The position numbers were made by a program, and so were the translations under genes. Below, one piece after another: positions 36,153 to 45,530 of a DNA stretch of 64,000 nucleotides. The notes beneath the pieces were generated by a model. The model was not told the DNA's origin and did no database searches. It worked only from the letters and a program-made list of their open reading frames with translations. The stretch spans positions 243,754 through 307,753 of the forward strand of contig CBDDHW010000001.1 in NCBI GenBank assembly GCA_965228575.1. Direction: 5' to 3'. Position 1 is the stretch's first letter. Every line of letters begins with the position of its first letter. The DNA comes from UBA11612 sp965228575. Its GTDB lineage: Bacteria; Pseudomonadota; Alphaproteobacteria; Rhodospirillales; Rhodospirillaceae.

Positions 36153-37364
36153 CTATTTCGTCTGTGCAAGCTTGCCCAATCTTAGGCGCAGTGCATTGAG
36201 TTTAATGAAGCCTTCCGCGTCAGCTTGGTTGTACACCGTATCTTCTTCGAAGGTGACGTAATCCATGCGGTACAGCGAATTGGGAGACTTGCGGCCAACT
36301 ACCCAAGCATTGCCCTTGTACAATTTAAGGCGTGCAACTCCGTTCACTCGTTGTTGCGTTTGATCGATCGCGGCTTGAAGCATCTCGCGCTCTGGAGCAA
36401 ACCAGTACCCGTTATAGATCAGCTCCGCATAGCGGGGCATCAGCTCGTCCTTAAGATGCGCGGCCTCGCGATCAAGAGTGATACTCTCCACGGCGCGATG
36501 AGCTGTCAGAAGGATAGTCCCGCCTGGTGTTTCGTAAACACCTCGGCTTTTCATGCCGACATACCGGTTCTCAACAAGATCAAGACGCCCAACCCCATTG
36601 CGGCCCGCAATTTCATTCAGCTTTGCGAGTAAAGACGCCGGAGAGAGTTTTTCTCCGTTTACAGCAACCGCATCGCCTTGTGCGAATTCAATCTCCACAT
36701 ACTCAGGTTTATCCGGCGCGGCCTCAGGTGAAACGGTCAAGCGAAACATATCCTCGTCGGGCTCGACCCAGGGATCTTCCAACGCTTTTCCTTCGTACGA
36801 GATGTGCAAGAGGTTTGCATCCATCGAATAGGGCGCTTCACCGCGTTTGTCTGTGGGGATGGCAATTTGATGTTGTTCCGCGTAGGAGATCAGCTTGCTA
36901 CGCGAATTGAGATCCCACTCCCGCCACGGCGATATCACGTGAACGTCCGGCTTTAACGCATAAGCGTTTATTTCAAAGCGAACCTGATCGTTGCCCTTGC
37001 CGGTGGCTCCGTGAGCGATCGCATCGGCACCTGTTTCAATGGCGATCTCTACTTGTCGTTTGGCGATCAGGGGGCGAGCGATGGACGTTCCTAGCAGATA
37101 AACACCTTCATAAAGCGCATTGGCTCTGAACATCGGAAAAACGAAGTCGCGCACAAACTCTTCGCGCAAATCTTCAATGAAGATTTGCTGGATACCCATC
37201 TGTTCGGCTTTTTTCCGGGCTGGCTCTAGCTCCTCGCCCTGGCCGATGTCGGCCGTAAATGTGACAACTTCGCAGCCGCGCTCAACTTGCAGCCAGCGCA
37301 GAATGATGGAGGTGTCCAGGCCGCCTGAGTAAGCCAGCACAACTTTCTTAGGTTTTGAAGCCAT
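36153..37364 (-). CDS. argG: Argininosuccinate synthase
   Basis: ArgG joins citrulline and aspartate with ATP in arginine synthesis. The 403-residue product begins KKVVLAYSGGLDTSIILRWL, the ATP-binding N-type PPi loop, and has AHGATGKGNDQVRFE and NRYVGMKSRGVYETPGG. Length is standard. Other arg genes are not in the window. A short gap of 87 bp separates it from rlmN upstream. Confidence 0.97.
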   Translation of the reverse strand: MASKPKKVVLAYSGGLDTSIILRWLQVERGCEVVTFTADIGQGEELEPARKKAEQMGIQQIFIEDLREEFVRDFVFPMFRANALYEGVYLLGTSIARPLIAKRQVEIAIETGADAIAHGATGKGNDQVRFEINAYALKPDVHVISPWREWDLNSRSKLISYAEQHQIAIPTDKRGEAPYSMDANLLHISYEGKALEDPWVEPDEDMFRLTVSPEAAPDKPEYVEIEFAQGDAVAVNGEKLSPASLLAKLNEIAGRNGVGRLDLVENRYVGMKSRGVYETPGGTILLTAHRAVESITLDREAAHLKDELMPRYAELIYNGYWFAPEREMLQAAIDQTQQRVNGVARLKLYKGNAWVVGRKSPNSLYRMDYVTFEEDTVYNQADAEGFIKLNALRLRLGKLAQTK

Positions 37365-37451
37365 TGATAAACCTTGTTTTTAATTTAAGGCGCCAACGAA
37401 ATTGCGCGCAGTATAAGCTTCGCGGCGCCGGGAACAAGTCAGGGTCGACAG

Positions 37452-38591
37452 CTAAAATGCCGCTTCTTTCTCCGCCCAGGCTTGTTCTGCTTGGGTGCGC
37501 CGTTCGCGGGCCGAGAGTTTTTCCGAGTCCGTTTTTAGCTGTCCGCAAGCGGCCAATATATCTCGGCCCCGCGGCGTGCGGATGGGTGCCGTAAATCCCG
37601 CGTCCCAAAGGATTTGGGCAAAAGCGTTTATCGTATCCTCCTCCGAGCATTCATAGGGTGCGCCGGGCCAGGGGTTGAAGGGAATCAAATTAAATTTGCA
37701 CGGAATTCCCTTAACCAAGGCGATCAAAGCGCGCGATTGAGCTGGTGAATCGTTTATCCCTTTGAGCATCACATATTCGAATGTGATTCGCCGGGCGTTG
37801 CTGGCGCCGGGATAATTACGGCAGGCATCCATGAGGGACTTTAGCGGGTACTTCTTATTGATTGGCATGATGACATTGCGTGTATCGTCATCTGGCGCAT
37901 GGAGGGAAATGGCAAGGTTTACGCCAAGCTCCTCACCACATTTGTGAATCTCCGGCACCACTCCAGACGTAGACAATGTTATGCGGCGCCTACCCAGTGC
38001 GATACCGTCGTCGGCCATTATTATTTTCATGGCTTTGGCAACGTTCTCGAAGTTGTAGAGGGGCTCGCCCATTCCCATAAGCACAATGTTTGAAAGCATA
38101 CGCCGCTCATCTGTCGGTGTGGGCCATTCGCCGTAACTGTCCCTCGCGGCCATGAACTGACCGATAATCTCCGCCGGTGTGAGATTGCGCACCAGCCTTT
38201 GGGTGCCGGTGTGGCAGAAGCGGCAGGTTAATGTGCAACCGACTTGAGAAGAGATGCACACCGCGCCGCGATCATCTTCGGGAATGAAAACGGTTTCCGC
38301 TTTTTGTCCGTCGTCGAATTTAAAAAGCCACTTACGTGTTCCATCGACGGATGTCTGTTCACGGGCCGTCGATGGGCGTGCGATAACAAATTGTTCGGCG
38401 AGCTTCGTGCGCAAGCTGATCGACAAGTCCGACATGACAGAAAAATCCATCGCTCCGCGATGGTACATCCAGTGCCACAACTGTTTTGCACGAAACGGTT
38501 TTTCACCGATGCTCTCGATAGTTTCAGTCAACTCCGAACGGCTGAGACCAATAAGATTTAACCGGTCCTCCTTCATTGTAGTGGTGCTCAT
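37452..38591 (-). CDS. rlmN: 23S rRNA (adenine2503-C2)-methyltransferase RlmN
   Basis: RlmN is a radical-SAM enzyme that methylates A2503 of 23S rRNA and A37 of some tRNAs. The CxxxCxxC motif appears in SSQVGCTLTCRFCHTGTQ, and the C-terminal catalytic Cys is in RDILAACGQL. I start at ATG 38591, which overlaps the moeB stop as ATGA; a longer frame from 38654 adds 21 unrelated residues inside moeB. The resulting 379 residues fit the family. Confidence 0.95.
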   Translation of the reverse strand: MSTTTMKEDRLNLIGLSRSELTETIESIGEKPFRAKQLWHWMYHRGAMDFSVMSDLSISLRTKLAEQFVIARPSTAREQTSVDGTRKWLFKFDDGQKAETVFIPEDDRGAVCISSQVGCTLTCRFCHTGTQRLVRNLTPAEIIGQFMAARDSYGEWPTPTDERRMLSNIVLMGMGEPLYNFENVAKAMKIIMADDGIALGRRRITLSTSGVVPEIHKCGEELGVNLAISLHAPDDDTRNVIMPINKKYPLKSLMDACRNYPGASNARRITFEYVMLKGINDSPAQSRALIALVKGIPCKFNLIPFNPWPGAPYECSEEDTINAFAQILWDAGFTAPIRTPRGRDILAACGQLKTDSEKLSARERRTQAEQAWAEKEAAF

Positions 38592-39385
38592 GAGACGCTC
38601 TGCGCGTGAGCATCTAAGTTTTTTATGACAGCTTTGTCGCTGCAAAGGGGGCACGCCGGGTCGGGATTTATTTTCACAACGCGAGTGGTGGCTGCCAGAG
38701 CGTCATAGATCAACAAGCGGCCCGCCATACTGTCTCCAATGCCGAGAATTTCTTTGATCACCTCTGTGGCCTGTAGCGTACCGAGCACGCCGGCGACAGC
38801 CCCGAGCACGCCGGCCTCCTGGCATGTCGGGATTTGCCCCTCGGGCGGAGGCGCGGGATAAAGGCAGCGATAGCAAGGCCCTTCAGCGTGAGGTTTGTAT
38901 GTTGAAAGCTGTCCGTCAAACCGCAGTACGGCCGCCGAAACCAAAGTTTTCCTTGCTAAGTAACAGGCATCGTTGACCAAAAACCGAGTTGGGAAGTTAT
39001 CGCTTCCGTCTGCAACGATATCGTAATCCTTGATCAGGTCGGAGACATTATTCACGCCTAAACGCATTTGATGCTCGACCAATTTCACGTCCGGATTGAT
39101 GGCGGCAACGGCTTCGCCCGCGCTTGCGGTTTTTGCAGTACCGATTCGGTTTGTTGTATGAGCGACTTGACGCTGGAGATTCGACAGATCGACCTCATCA
39201 TCGTCAACAACACCAATGGTGCCAACCCCGGCCGCTGCAAGGTACAGGATAACCGGCGATCCCAGCCCGCCAGCACCGACCACCAACACGTTTGCGTTCA
39301 GCAGCTTTTCCTGTCCGACACCCCCAACCTCTTGCAGCAAGATGTGACGGGCGTAGCGATGAACCTGATCTTCCGAGAAATCCAT
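38588..39385 (-). CDS. moeB: MoeB/ThiF-family adenylyltransferase
   Basis: The 265-residue E1-like enzyme begins MDFSEDQVHRYARHILLQEV, has the nucleotide loop GAGGLGSPVILYLAAAGVG, DGSDNFPTRFLVND, and two zinc CxxC sites (CYRC and CPLC). MoeB adenylylates the MoaD C-terminus for molybdopterin synthesis; ThiF-like relatives serve thiamine. The start at 39385 avoids a 32-residue atypical extension. It sits 20 bp after dut, and rlmN is coupled downstream. Confidence 0.92.
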   Translation of the reverse strand: MDFSEDQVHRYARHILLQEVGGVGQEKLLNANVLVVGAGGLGSPVILYLAAAGVGTIGVVDDDEVDLSNLQRQVAHTTNRIGTAKTASAGEAVAAINPDVKLVEHQMRLGVNNVSDLIKDYDIVADGSDNFPTRFLVNDACYLARKTLVSAAVLRFDGQLSTYKPHAEGPCYRCLYPAPPPEGQIPTCQEAGVLGAVAGVLGTLQATEVIKEILGIGDSMAGRLLIYDALAATTRVVKINPDPACPLCSDKAVIKNLDAHAQSVS

Positions 39386-39405
39386 AGGCCGAACGTGCTT
39401 ACATA

Positions 39406-39864
39406 TTAATTTGAAGTACCCGTAGATCCAAAACCACCCGCACCGCGCCCGCTCTCGGGGAGTTCGTTTTTCTCTTCCCACATCACTTTACGCACCGGTG
39501 CGATGACCATCTGTGCAATTCGCAATCCGCGAGTGACGATAAAAGGTTCTGCACCGTGGTTGATCAGAATGACCCCGACCTCTCCTCGGTAGTCGGCATC
39601 GATTGTCCCGGGGCTGTTGAGCACGGTAACACCATTTTTCGCCGCAAGGCCGGAGCGCGGGCGAATCTGCGCTTCAAATCCGTTGGGCAGCGCGATTGAG
39701 AAACCAGAGGGGATGATGGTGTGTTCTCCTGGCGCAAGGCTTACGTCCTCAGTGACGGCCGCACATAAGTCCATCCCCGCCGACTGTTCGGTTTGATATG
39801 CCGGAAGCTGAAGGTCCTGAGCGTGGGGTAAACGTTTAATAGCAACGGACGTAATGACGGGCAC
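39406..39864 (-). CDS. dut: dUTP diphosphatase
   Basis: Dut hydrolyses dUTP to dUMP. All five trimeric dUTPase motifs are seen, including AGMDLCAAV, RPRSGLAAKNGVTVLN, IDADYRGEV and the C-terminal RGAGGFGSTG. The start is taken as GTG 39864, which has AAGGA 7 bases upstream, giving 152 residues; the frame extends further upstream but only through coaBC. It follows coaBC by 10 bp. Confidence 0.95.
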   Translation of the reverse strand: MPVITSVAIKRLPHAQDLQLPAYQTEQSAGMDLCAAVTEDVSLAPGEHTIIPSGFSIALPNGFEAQIRPRSGLAAKNGVTVLNSPGTIDADYRGEVGVILINHGAEPFIVTRGLRIAQMVIAPVRKVMWEEKNELPESGRGAGGFGSTGTSN

Positions 39865-39874
39865 AGGCAAGTCC

Positions 39875-41086
39875 TTATGAGTTTTGTTGAACAAATTTTG
39901 CGATACGCTCAGCAAGACGGTCGGCGACAGCTTGCTTGCGCATGGTTGGCCAGCTTTCCACATTCCCGGGCGTAACGAGATGTACTGTGTTGTTGTCTCC
40001 GCTGAATGTCCCGCTGTCAGGCGATACATCGTTTGCGACAATCCAATCGCAGTTCTTTGTCGCGCGTTTTTCTTGAGCGTTGGCGATCAAGTCCTCGGTT
40101 TCCGCGGCAAAGCCGACAACGAGACGAGGACGATCTGGACCGGATTGGGAGAGGGTTGAAAGGATATCGGGGTTTTCAGCAAGCTTGAGCGACGGCGTGG
40201 CTGAACCCTTCTTCATCTTCTGGCCCGTTTGTCCAGCAACCGCCCAGTCAGCCACAGCGGCCGCGCACACTAAGATGTCAGCCGGAAGTGCATCACTACA
40301 GGCCTTCATCATTTGGGATGCGGTTTCGACCTTCACTACATCCGCACCCGTTGGATCAGGCTCGCTAACCGGACCGGTCACCAAAGTGACCTTGGCTCCC
40401 AAATCTGCCAAGGCTGCGGCTATGGCGTGTCCCTGCTTTCCAGAGGATCGATTGGCAATGTAGCGCACCGGATCGATGGGCTCATGGGTCGGGCCGCTTG
40501 TAACGATTGCACGGTATCCTTTGAGCGGTCCGTCATCCTGGTTTTTCTGAAAGTGACGAGACAGAGCCGCAATGATGTCGGGGACCTCGGCCATACGCCC
40601 GTCTCCAACTTCTCCGCAAGCCAGATCACCAGCTCCCGGACCGACCACTTGAACTTCGCGATTTTTCAAAGTTTGCAAATTCGCCTGAGTGGCCGGGTGG
40701 GTCCACATCATGACGTTCATGCTTGGAGCAATCATCACGGGTTTATCTGTGGCCAGTAGGGCCGTTGTCGCTAAGTCATCTGCAAGGCCAGCGGTCATCT
40801 TCGCCATAATGTCGGCGGTGGCCGGGGCTACCAAAAGGATGTCGGCCTCCCGGCACAAACGAATGTGACCCATCTCCGCTTCATCGGTCAGAGAGAAAAG
40901 CTCCTGATAGGTTTTATGACCAGACAGGGACGCGAGCGTCAGCGGTGTAACGAATTGTGCACCGCCTTTGGTCAGGACACATGTTACCGACGCGCCGCGT
41001 TCGCGCAGGCGGCGAATAAGATCGGGAATCTTCACAGCGGCAATTCCGCCGGAGACAATCAAGAGTATTTTTTTGTTTTCAAGCAC
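39875..41086 (-). CDS. coaBC: Bifunctional phosphopantothenoylcysteine decarboxylase/synthetase CoaBC
   Basis: CoaBC performs two steps of coenzyme A synthesis. The N-terminal flavin decarboxylase domain shows KKILLIVSGGIAAVKIPDL, APATADIMAKMTAGLADDL, APSMNVMMW and the catalytic Cys in ACGEVGDGRMAE; the C-terminal CoaB domain begins near GYRAIVTSGPTHEPIDPVR. GTG 41086 with AGGAG 7 bases upstream is the start (403 residues). An earlier start at 41182 would overlap ubiB without family support. Confidence 0.96.
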   Translation of the reverse strand: MLENKKILLIVSGGIAAVKIPDLIRRLRERGASVTCVLTKGGAQFVTPLTLASLSGHKTYQELFSLTDEAEMGHIRLCREADILLVAPATADIMAKMTAGLADDLATTALLATDKPVMIAPSMNVMMWTHPATQANLQTLKNREVQVVGPGAGDLACGEVGDGRMAEVPDIIAALSRHFQKNQDDGPLKGYRAIVTSGPTHEPIDPVRYIANRSSGKQGHAIAAALADLGAKVTLVTGPVSEPDPTGADVVKVETASQMMKACSDALPADILVCAAAVADWAVAGQTGQKMKKGSATPSLKLAENPDILSTLSQSGPDRPRLVVGFAAETEDLIANAQEKRATKNCDWIVANDVSPDSGTFSGDNNTVHLVTPGNVESWPTMRKQAVADRLAERIAKFVQQNS

Positions 41087-41118
41087 GTGCGTGCTCCTGT
41101 GCGCGAGTCGGGCGCACT

Positions 41119-42666
41119 CTAACCCAAGATGAGGATCGCCAACAGACCTACAGCGATCGCCCAGGGCGCCCAATTGGGCCATCGCTGAAGATGGTTTGTG
41201 TCCCCCCGCAGGGCCTTGGCCGTATCCGGGTGGAGTTTTAGCCCACCTTGGTTGAGGTCCGCGCTTATCGCATCAACACGGTCGATTATGCGCGGTAATT
41301 TTTCGAGGGCGCGGAGCGCATTGGTCGCTGTATCACTGACAATTGCTTCTGGACCCAGCCGGTCACGCATCCAGTTTTCGATCAACGGCTTCGCCATTTC
41401 CCACATGTTCGAGTCAGGTGCGAGCGTCCGCCCCACGCCTTCAGCCAAAAGCATGCTTTTTTGCAAAAGCAGCAGCTGAGGCTGGGTTTGCATCTCGAAA
41501 GTCTCGGTCACTTGAAAAAGTTGACCCAGGAGTCGGGCGATCGAGATTTCAGATATAGGCTTACCCAAAATAGGCTCAGCGATTGATCTGCACGCCTGGG
41601 CGAATCCCTCTGCAGATTTATCTGCAGGCACGAAGCCAGCGCGCATATGAGCCTCCGCGACCATGCGGTAGTCGCGAGTTAAAAATCCTAAAAGCATTTC
41701 GCCCAATGCCTTTTGCGTTACCGTATCGATCCGACCCGTAATACCGAAGTCCATAGCAATGATGACGCCCTCTTCGCCGACGAAGAGATTGCCTGGATGC
41801 ATGTCGGCATGAAAAAAACCATGTTCAAAAACCATTTTAAAAAAGGCTTCGGCGGCTGTTTTCACGATATCTTTTGGGTCAACGCCGGCTTTCTCGATCG
41901 CGTCCTCTTCGTCGATACGTGCGCCTGATACGCGCTCAAGGGTGAGAACGCGCTCGGATGTTCGCTGCCAATCAACGGCGGGGACTCGAAATGTTTTATC
42001 GTCCGCGAAATTTTCCGCCATTTCCGCGGCTGCGGCGGCTTCAAAACGCAAATCCATTTCAGCGTGAGCGGTTTCCTCAAACGTGCGCACAACATCAATA
42101 GGTTTGAGTCGCTGTAACTTGGGAAAAAAGTATTCAATGATTTCCGCGATCCAGTGCAAAACATCGATATCTCTATTGAAGGCGTCTTTGATGTGTGGAC
42201 GGAGGACTTTCACGGCGACTTCCCGTCCTCCCGCGGTAACGGCAAAATGAACCTGGGCAATTGACGCTGCGGCGACCGGCTTTTCCTCGAATTCTGTGAA
42301 CACGTCTTCGAGCTTTGCGTCGAATTCCTCCTCAATCGTTATCTTGGCAGCTGCGAATGAAAACGCAGGAAGTCGGTCTTGTAATTCGGCAAGATCGGCT
42401 GCGTTTTGTTCACCCAAAAGATCGGTGCGTGTTGATAAGGCTTGGCCGAATTTGATGAATGTCGGGCCTAATGTTGTGAGAGCTCGTGCTAGCCGTTGCC
42501 CTGGCCGCAGATTTTTCACTGATGCATGCGGGCGCCAAAGTCCGTGCGCGAGTCGTTCGCCGAATCGCCCCGCGGGATGAGCGGCAAAAATCTCGAGCGC
42601 ATCGTGCTGCGCAAGGCAGCGTGCAATGACCCATAACCGGCTAAGGTTTCTAAAGCTGCGAAGCAT
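41119..42666 (-). CDS. ubiB: UbiB-family atypical kinase, ubiquinone biosynthesis accessory protein
   Basis: UbiB is an ADCK/ABC1-family ATPase needed for ubiquinone synthesis. The KxGQ motif is in TFIKFGQALSTRTD, AAASIAQVHFAV holds the Ala-rich loop, and FHADMHPGNLFVGEEG plus IAMDFGITGRID are the catalytic and metal motifs. The last 20 residues form a membrane helix (WAIAVGLLAILILG). The start at ATG 42666 leaves 25 bp after ubiE; a start at 42732 would overlap ubiE. Length is 515 residues. Confidence 0.94.
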   Translation of the reverse strand: MLRSFRNLSRLWVIARCLAQHDALEIFAAHPAGRFGERLAHGLWRPHASVKNLRPGQRLARALTTLGPTFIKFGQALSTRTDLLGEQNAADLAELQDRLPAFSFAAAKITIEEEFDAKLEDVFTEFEEKPVAAASIAQVHFAVTAGGREVAVKVLRPHIKDAFNRDIDVLHWIAEIIEYFFPKLQRLKPIDVVRTFEETAHAEMDLRFEAAAAAEMAENFADDKTFRVPAVDWQRTSERVLTLERVSGARIDEEDAIEKAGVDPKDIVKTAAEAFFKMVFEHGFFHADMHPGNLFVGEEGVIIAMDFGITGRIDTVTQKALGEMLLGFLTRDYRMVAEAHMRAGFVPADKSAEGFAQACRSIAEPILGKPISEISIARLLGQLFQVTETFEMQTQPQLLLLQKSMLLAEGVGRTLAPDSNMWEMAKPLIENWMRDRLGPEAIVSDTATNALRALEKLPRIIDRVDAISADLNQGGLKLHPDTAKALRGDTNHLQRWPNWAPWAIAVGLLAILILG

Positions 42667-42691
42667 GAATTTCGGCCCGTTGCGTAAAGTT

Positions 42692-43489
42692 TTAAGTGCG
42701 CCAACCTGTATGAATGGCGGCAATCCCACCATTTAGATTGCGCACGCTTATTTGGCTAAAGCCGGCCCGTGTCATTTTATTCGCCAAGCTTTTTTGATCG
42801 GGAAATTGCCGGATGCTCTCCGCCAGATATGTGTAAGCGTCACGATCCCCGGCGACGAACTCCCCCAGCCAGGGCAAGACTTTAAAAGAATATGTGTCAT
42901 AGAGCTTATCGAGAAGCGGTACCAATACCTTGCTAAATTCAAGACATACAAATCGACCACCAGGCTTCAGGACACGCCGTGCCTCAGCTAAGGCGGCTTG
43001 TATATGGGTGACATTTCGCAACCCAAAAGCAATAGAAAGGGCATCGAAGTGCGTATCTGGAAACGGCAGTGTTTCAGCATTCCCGCAAACCCATTGAATA
43101 CCTTCAAGATGTCCATTGTCGATTGCGCGGTTGCGGCCGATAGCCAACATTTCAGTATTGATATCGCAAATTGTAATGGGTGGAGATTTGTGACCCATAC
43201 GCTTAAGAATGCGAAAGGCTATATCGCCGGTTCCGCCAGCAAGATCTGCAATGGTCTCGCCGGTGCGGGGCGAGAGTATGTTCACCATCTCTGCCTTCCA
43301 GGCTCGATGAATCCCCGCACTCATAAGGTCGTTCATGAGGTCGTATTTAGGGGCAACCGCATCGAAGACGCCTCGCACCAGGCCAGATTTTTCATTTTCC
43401 AGCACAGTTCGAAATCCAAAATGCGTGGAGCCGCTGGCCTCATCGTCTTGCTTAACGCGAGGCCGAGGAGTTCTTGTTTCAGATGTCAT
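42692..43489 (-). CDS. ubiE: Ubiquinone/menaquinone C-methyltransferase UbiE
   Basis: UbiE C-methylates the quinone ring. The 265-residue protein has YDLMNDLMSAGIHRAWK, the SAM motif ETIADLAGGTGDIAFRIL, FDALSIAFGLRNV and RVLKPGGRFVCLEFSK, all diagnostic. It begins the ubiE-ubiB-coaBC-dut-moeB-rlmN run and is divergent from mutM across 133 bp, the usual alphaproteobacterial arrangement. Confidence 0.96.
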   Translation of the reverse strand: MTSETRTPRPRVKQDDEASGSTHFGFRTVLENEKSGLVRGVFDAVAPKYDLMNDLMSAGIHRAWKAEMVNILSPRTGETIADLAGGTGDIAFRILKRMGHKSPPITICDINTEMLAIGRNRAIDNGHLEGIQWVCGNAETLPFPDTHFDALSIAFGLRNVTHIQAALAEARRVLKPGGRFVCLEFSKVLVPLLDKLYDTYSFKVLPWLGEFVAGDRDAYTYLAESIRQFPDQKSLANKMTRAGFSQISVRNLNGGIAAIHTGWRT

Positions 43490-43622
43490 ATGGTGACCTT
43501 AATCTATGGGGCGCCTAAAAACACGAGCCCGAATCGATCTCCTGGAAAAGATAGTGCGGCGGCACAATTTTTTGGCTGCAGACGACTATTTTTCGCCGCG
43601 GCGCTATGGAAGCAGACCTTGA

Positions 43623-44462
43623 ATGCCTGAATTGCCTGAAGTCGAAACAGTGTGCCGCGGATTGGTTGGGGTGCTCGAGGGTCGCCGCCTTAAGGACATA
43701 CAAGTAACGAGGCCGGATCTCCGCATACCGTTTCCAAAAAACTTTGCTGCCAATTTGAAGGGCCGGCGGATTTGTAAAATATACCGTCGCGCGAAATATA
43801 TTCTTATGAGCCTGGATGATGGCAACGCGCTGATCATTCACCTTGGAATGTCCGGTCGAATGGTTGTTTCGAGCAATTCATCACCTGCCCAACTGCACGA
43901 CCATGTCATATTCTTTACCGATGATGGGTCCGTGGTGCGTTACAACGACCCCCGGCGCTTTGGATTAATGGACTTAGCCATCGAAGACGCTCTAGATGAC
44001 CATAAATTCTTCAATCACTTGGGAATCGATCCTCTGAGTGATGACTTCGGCCCCGGTATATTTCTGAATACCCTAAAGGGTCGATCGACAGCCATAAAAT
44101 CTGCACTCTTAGATCAACGGCTCGTTGTTGGAATCGGAAATATCTACGCGTGCGAGAGCCTGTACAGAGCGGGCATTTCACCACGCCGGAAGGCTGGATC
44201 GATCACAAAAGAGCAAGCGACGCGTCTGGTTCAGGCAATAAAGGACGTTCTCACCGACGCAATTGCCGCAGGGGGGTCGTCGTTGCGTGATCATGTTCAG
44301 CCCACCGGAGAACTCGGGTATTTTCAGCACGCTTGGTGCGTCTATGGTCGAGAGGGGCAAAAATGCGTCAGAGCTCGGAGTGGCGAGACCAAGCATCCTC
44401 GAATCAAACGAGTTGTACAGGGAGGCAGGTCCACATTCTATTGCCCCAGGTGTCAGAGGTAG
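43623..44462 (+). CDS. mutM: Formamidopyrimidine-DNA glycosylase MutM (Fpg), atypical zinc finger
   Basis: Fpg removes 8-oxoguanine. The N-terminus MPELPEVETVCRGL supplies the catalytic Pro and Glu, Lys and HLGMSGRM are present, and the C-terminus ends STFYCPRCQR. Fpg zinc fingers normally read C-x2-C-x16-C-x2-C. Here the segment after the first Cys is CVRARSGETKHPRIKRVV: the second Cys is not where expected and about six extra residues are present, so zinc binding could be altered. The frame is continuous and total length (279) is normal. Confidence 0.93.
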   Translation: MPELPEVETVCRGLVGVLEGRRLKDIQVTRPDLRIPFPKNFAANLKGRRICKIYRRAKYILMSLDDGNALIIHLGMSGRMVVSSNSSPAQLHDHVIFFTDDGSVVRYNDPRRFGLMDLAIEDALDDHKFFNHLGIDPLSDDFGPGIFLNTLKGRSTAIKSALLDQRLVVGIGNIYACESLYRAGISPRRKAGSITKEQATRLVQAIKDVLTDAIAAGGSSLRDHVQPTGELGYFQHAWCVYGREGQKCVRARSGETKHPRIKRVVQGGRSTFYCPRCQR

Positions 44463-44644
44463 GGGTAAGTAGAATCGAAGGCTTAAGTGGCACGCGCCTG
44501 AAATTCGAAGCTCGAGCGGAGCCTGGCTCCTTCATTAGGATTCCAATGGTACGGAATACCCTCAATGGGCTGATTCATTAGTCCAATAGCCCGCGAGGGC
44601 AGAATACAGGGAAACATTGTGCATTTAGATGGTCCCCCCTGGTG

Positions 44645-44673
44645 TTGACGCGGCCCGCGGCATCCCTTATAAG
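44645..44673 (+). promoter_or_regulatory. Sigma-70-type promoter of rpsT
   Basis: TTGACG at 44645-44650 and TATAAG at 44668-44673 are separated by exactly 17 bp, with a GC-rich stretch after the -10 that could be a stringent discriminator. It lies 59 bp before the rpsT start. Confidence 0.75.
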
Positions 44674-44732
44674 CCGCGCTTCTTTCGGAAATAACGACAA
44701 CGGATTGGTCCGAAGCTTTCGGGTCGCAGCTT

Positions 44733-44999
44733 ATGGCACATCACGCTTCAGCAAAGAAACGCATACGACGCAACGCACGAGCGACAGTCGTCAATCACTC
44801 TCGATTGAGTCGTATCCGCGGCTTAATCAAGTCAGTTGAATCGGCAATTGTGGCCGGTGATCAAAGTGCAGCGTTGGCGGCTTTGAAGAAAATGGAACCC
44901 GAATTGATGCGTGGAGCCCGGAAGGGTGTCATTCACAAAAACACCGCATCCCGGAAACTTTCAAGATTAACGGCGCGCGTTAAATCACTCGCCGCCTAA
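44733..44999 (+). CDS. rpsT: 30S ribosomal protein S20
   Basis: The 88-residue basic protein begins MAHHASAKKRIRRNARATVVN and has the S20 pattern SAALAALKKMEPELMRGARKGVIHKNTASRKLSRL. It binds 16S rRNA near the 5' domain. It has its own strong promoter and terminator and precedes dnaA, the usual location in alphaproteobacteria. Confidence 0.97.
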   Translation: MAHHASAKKRIRRNARATVVNHSRLSRIRGLIKSVESAIVAGDQSAALAALKKMEPELMRGARKGVIHKNTASRKLSRLTARVKSLAA

Positions 45000-45024
45000 A
45001 TTAGAAAATTCCAAATAGAGTTCG

Positions 45025-45062
45025 CGGCGGTGAAAATATAAATCCACCGCCGATTCTTTTTT
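45025..45062 (+). terminator. Rho-independent terminator of rpsT
   Basis: CGGCGGTG and CACCGCCG form a perfect 8-bp stem around a 12-base AT-rich loop, followed by ATTCTTTTTT. It ends transcription of rpsT before the dnaA leader. Confidence 0.85.
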
Positions 45063-45530
45063 ATACTCCGACGACATACGTCCGCATTTCATTAGGAATC
45101 AAAGGCATGCGGTGTTGAGTTTGTCCTGATCGCTGTTTGACTCGCGTCCATTTCGAATATCGACACAGCTTTGCTGTCAAGAAATCTTTAGACTTGTTTC
45201 GTGCGCACCGAACGCTAAATTGGCGTCGTCTATGCAACGTTGGAGTTCCACGTTAGCCGTGAAAACGACAAGTTGCAGGTCACCAATAACTGTAGAAGGC
45301 AAGCACAAAGAGCTGATTTAAATTTTATTCAGCTCGGCGAAGGCCGTCTTTCGTTTTCAAACGAATTTCGTGCTTACCTTAGTATTGGGGACGCTAGACA
45401 CGAGAAATTGTTTTTCGAGCGGCAACGATTTGCGATGAAAAACGTTTCTCAAGAGATTTGGGGGTTGTTGGATAACGGTCGGTGCAGACGGGTTGCCAGC
45501 GAACTAACAGAGGCAACTCGGTGAAATTTA
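45063..45530. other. Long leader region upstream of dnaA
   Basis: About 470 bp without a supported gene. A 94-codon plus-strand frame (45240-45524) has no recognisable features. I found no clear DnaA boxes (TTATNCACA or complement), so an origin of replication cannot be supported here. The dnaA promoter should be in this region but was not pinned down. Confidence 0.45.

Noticed and set aside
45240..45524. 94-codon plus-strand frame before dnaA
   Set aside because: TTG start, no ribosome site, no recognisable motif and in the dnaA leader.
45063..45530. Replication origin upstream of dnaA
   Set aside because: No TTATNCACA-type DnaA boxes or AT-rich repeat array was seen; in alphaproteobacteria the origin is often not next to dnaA.
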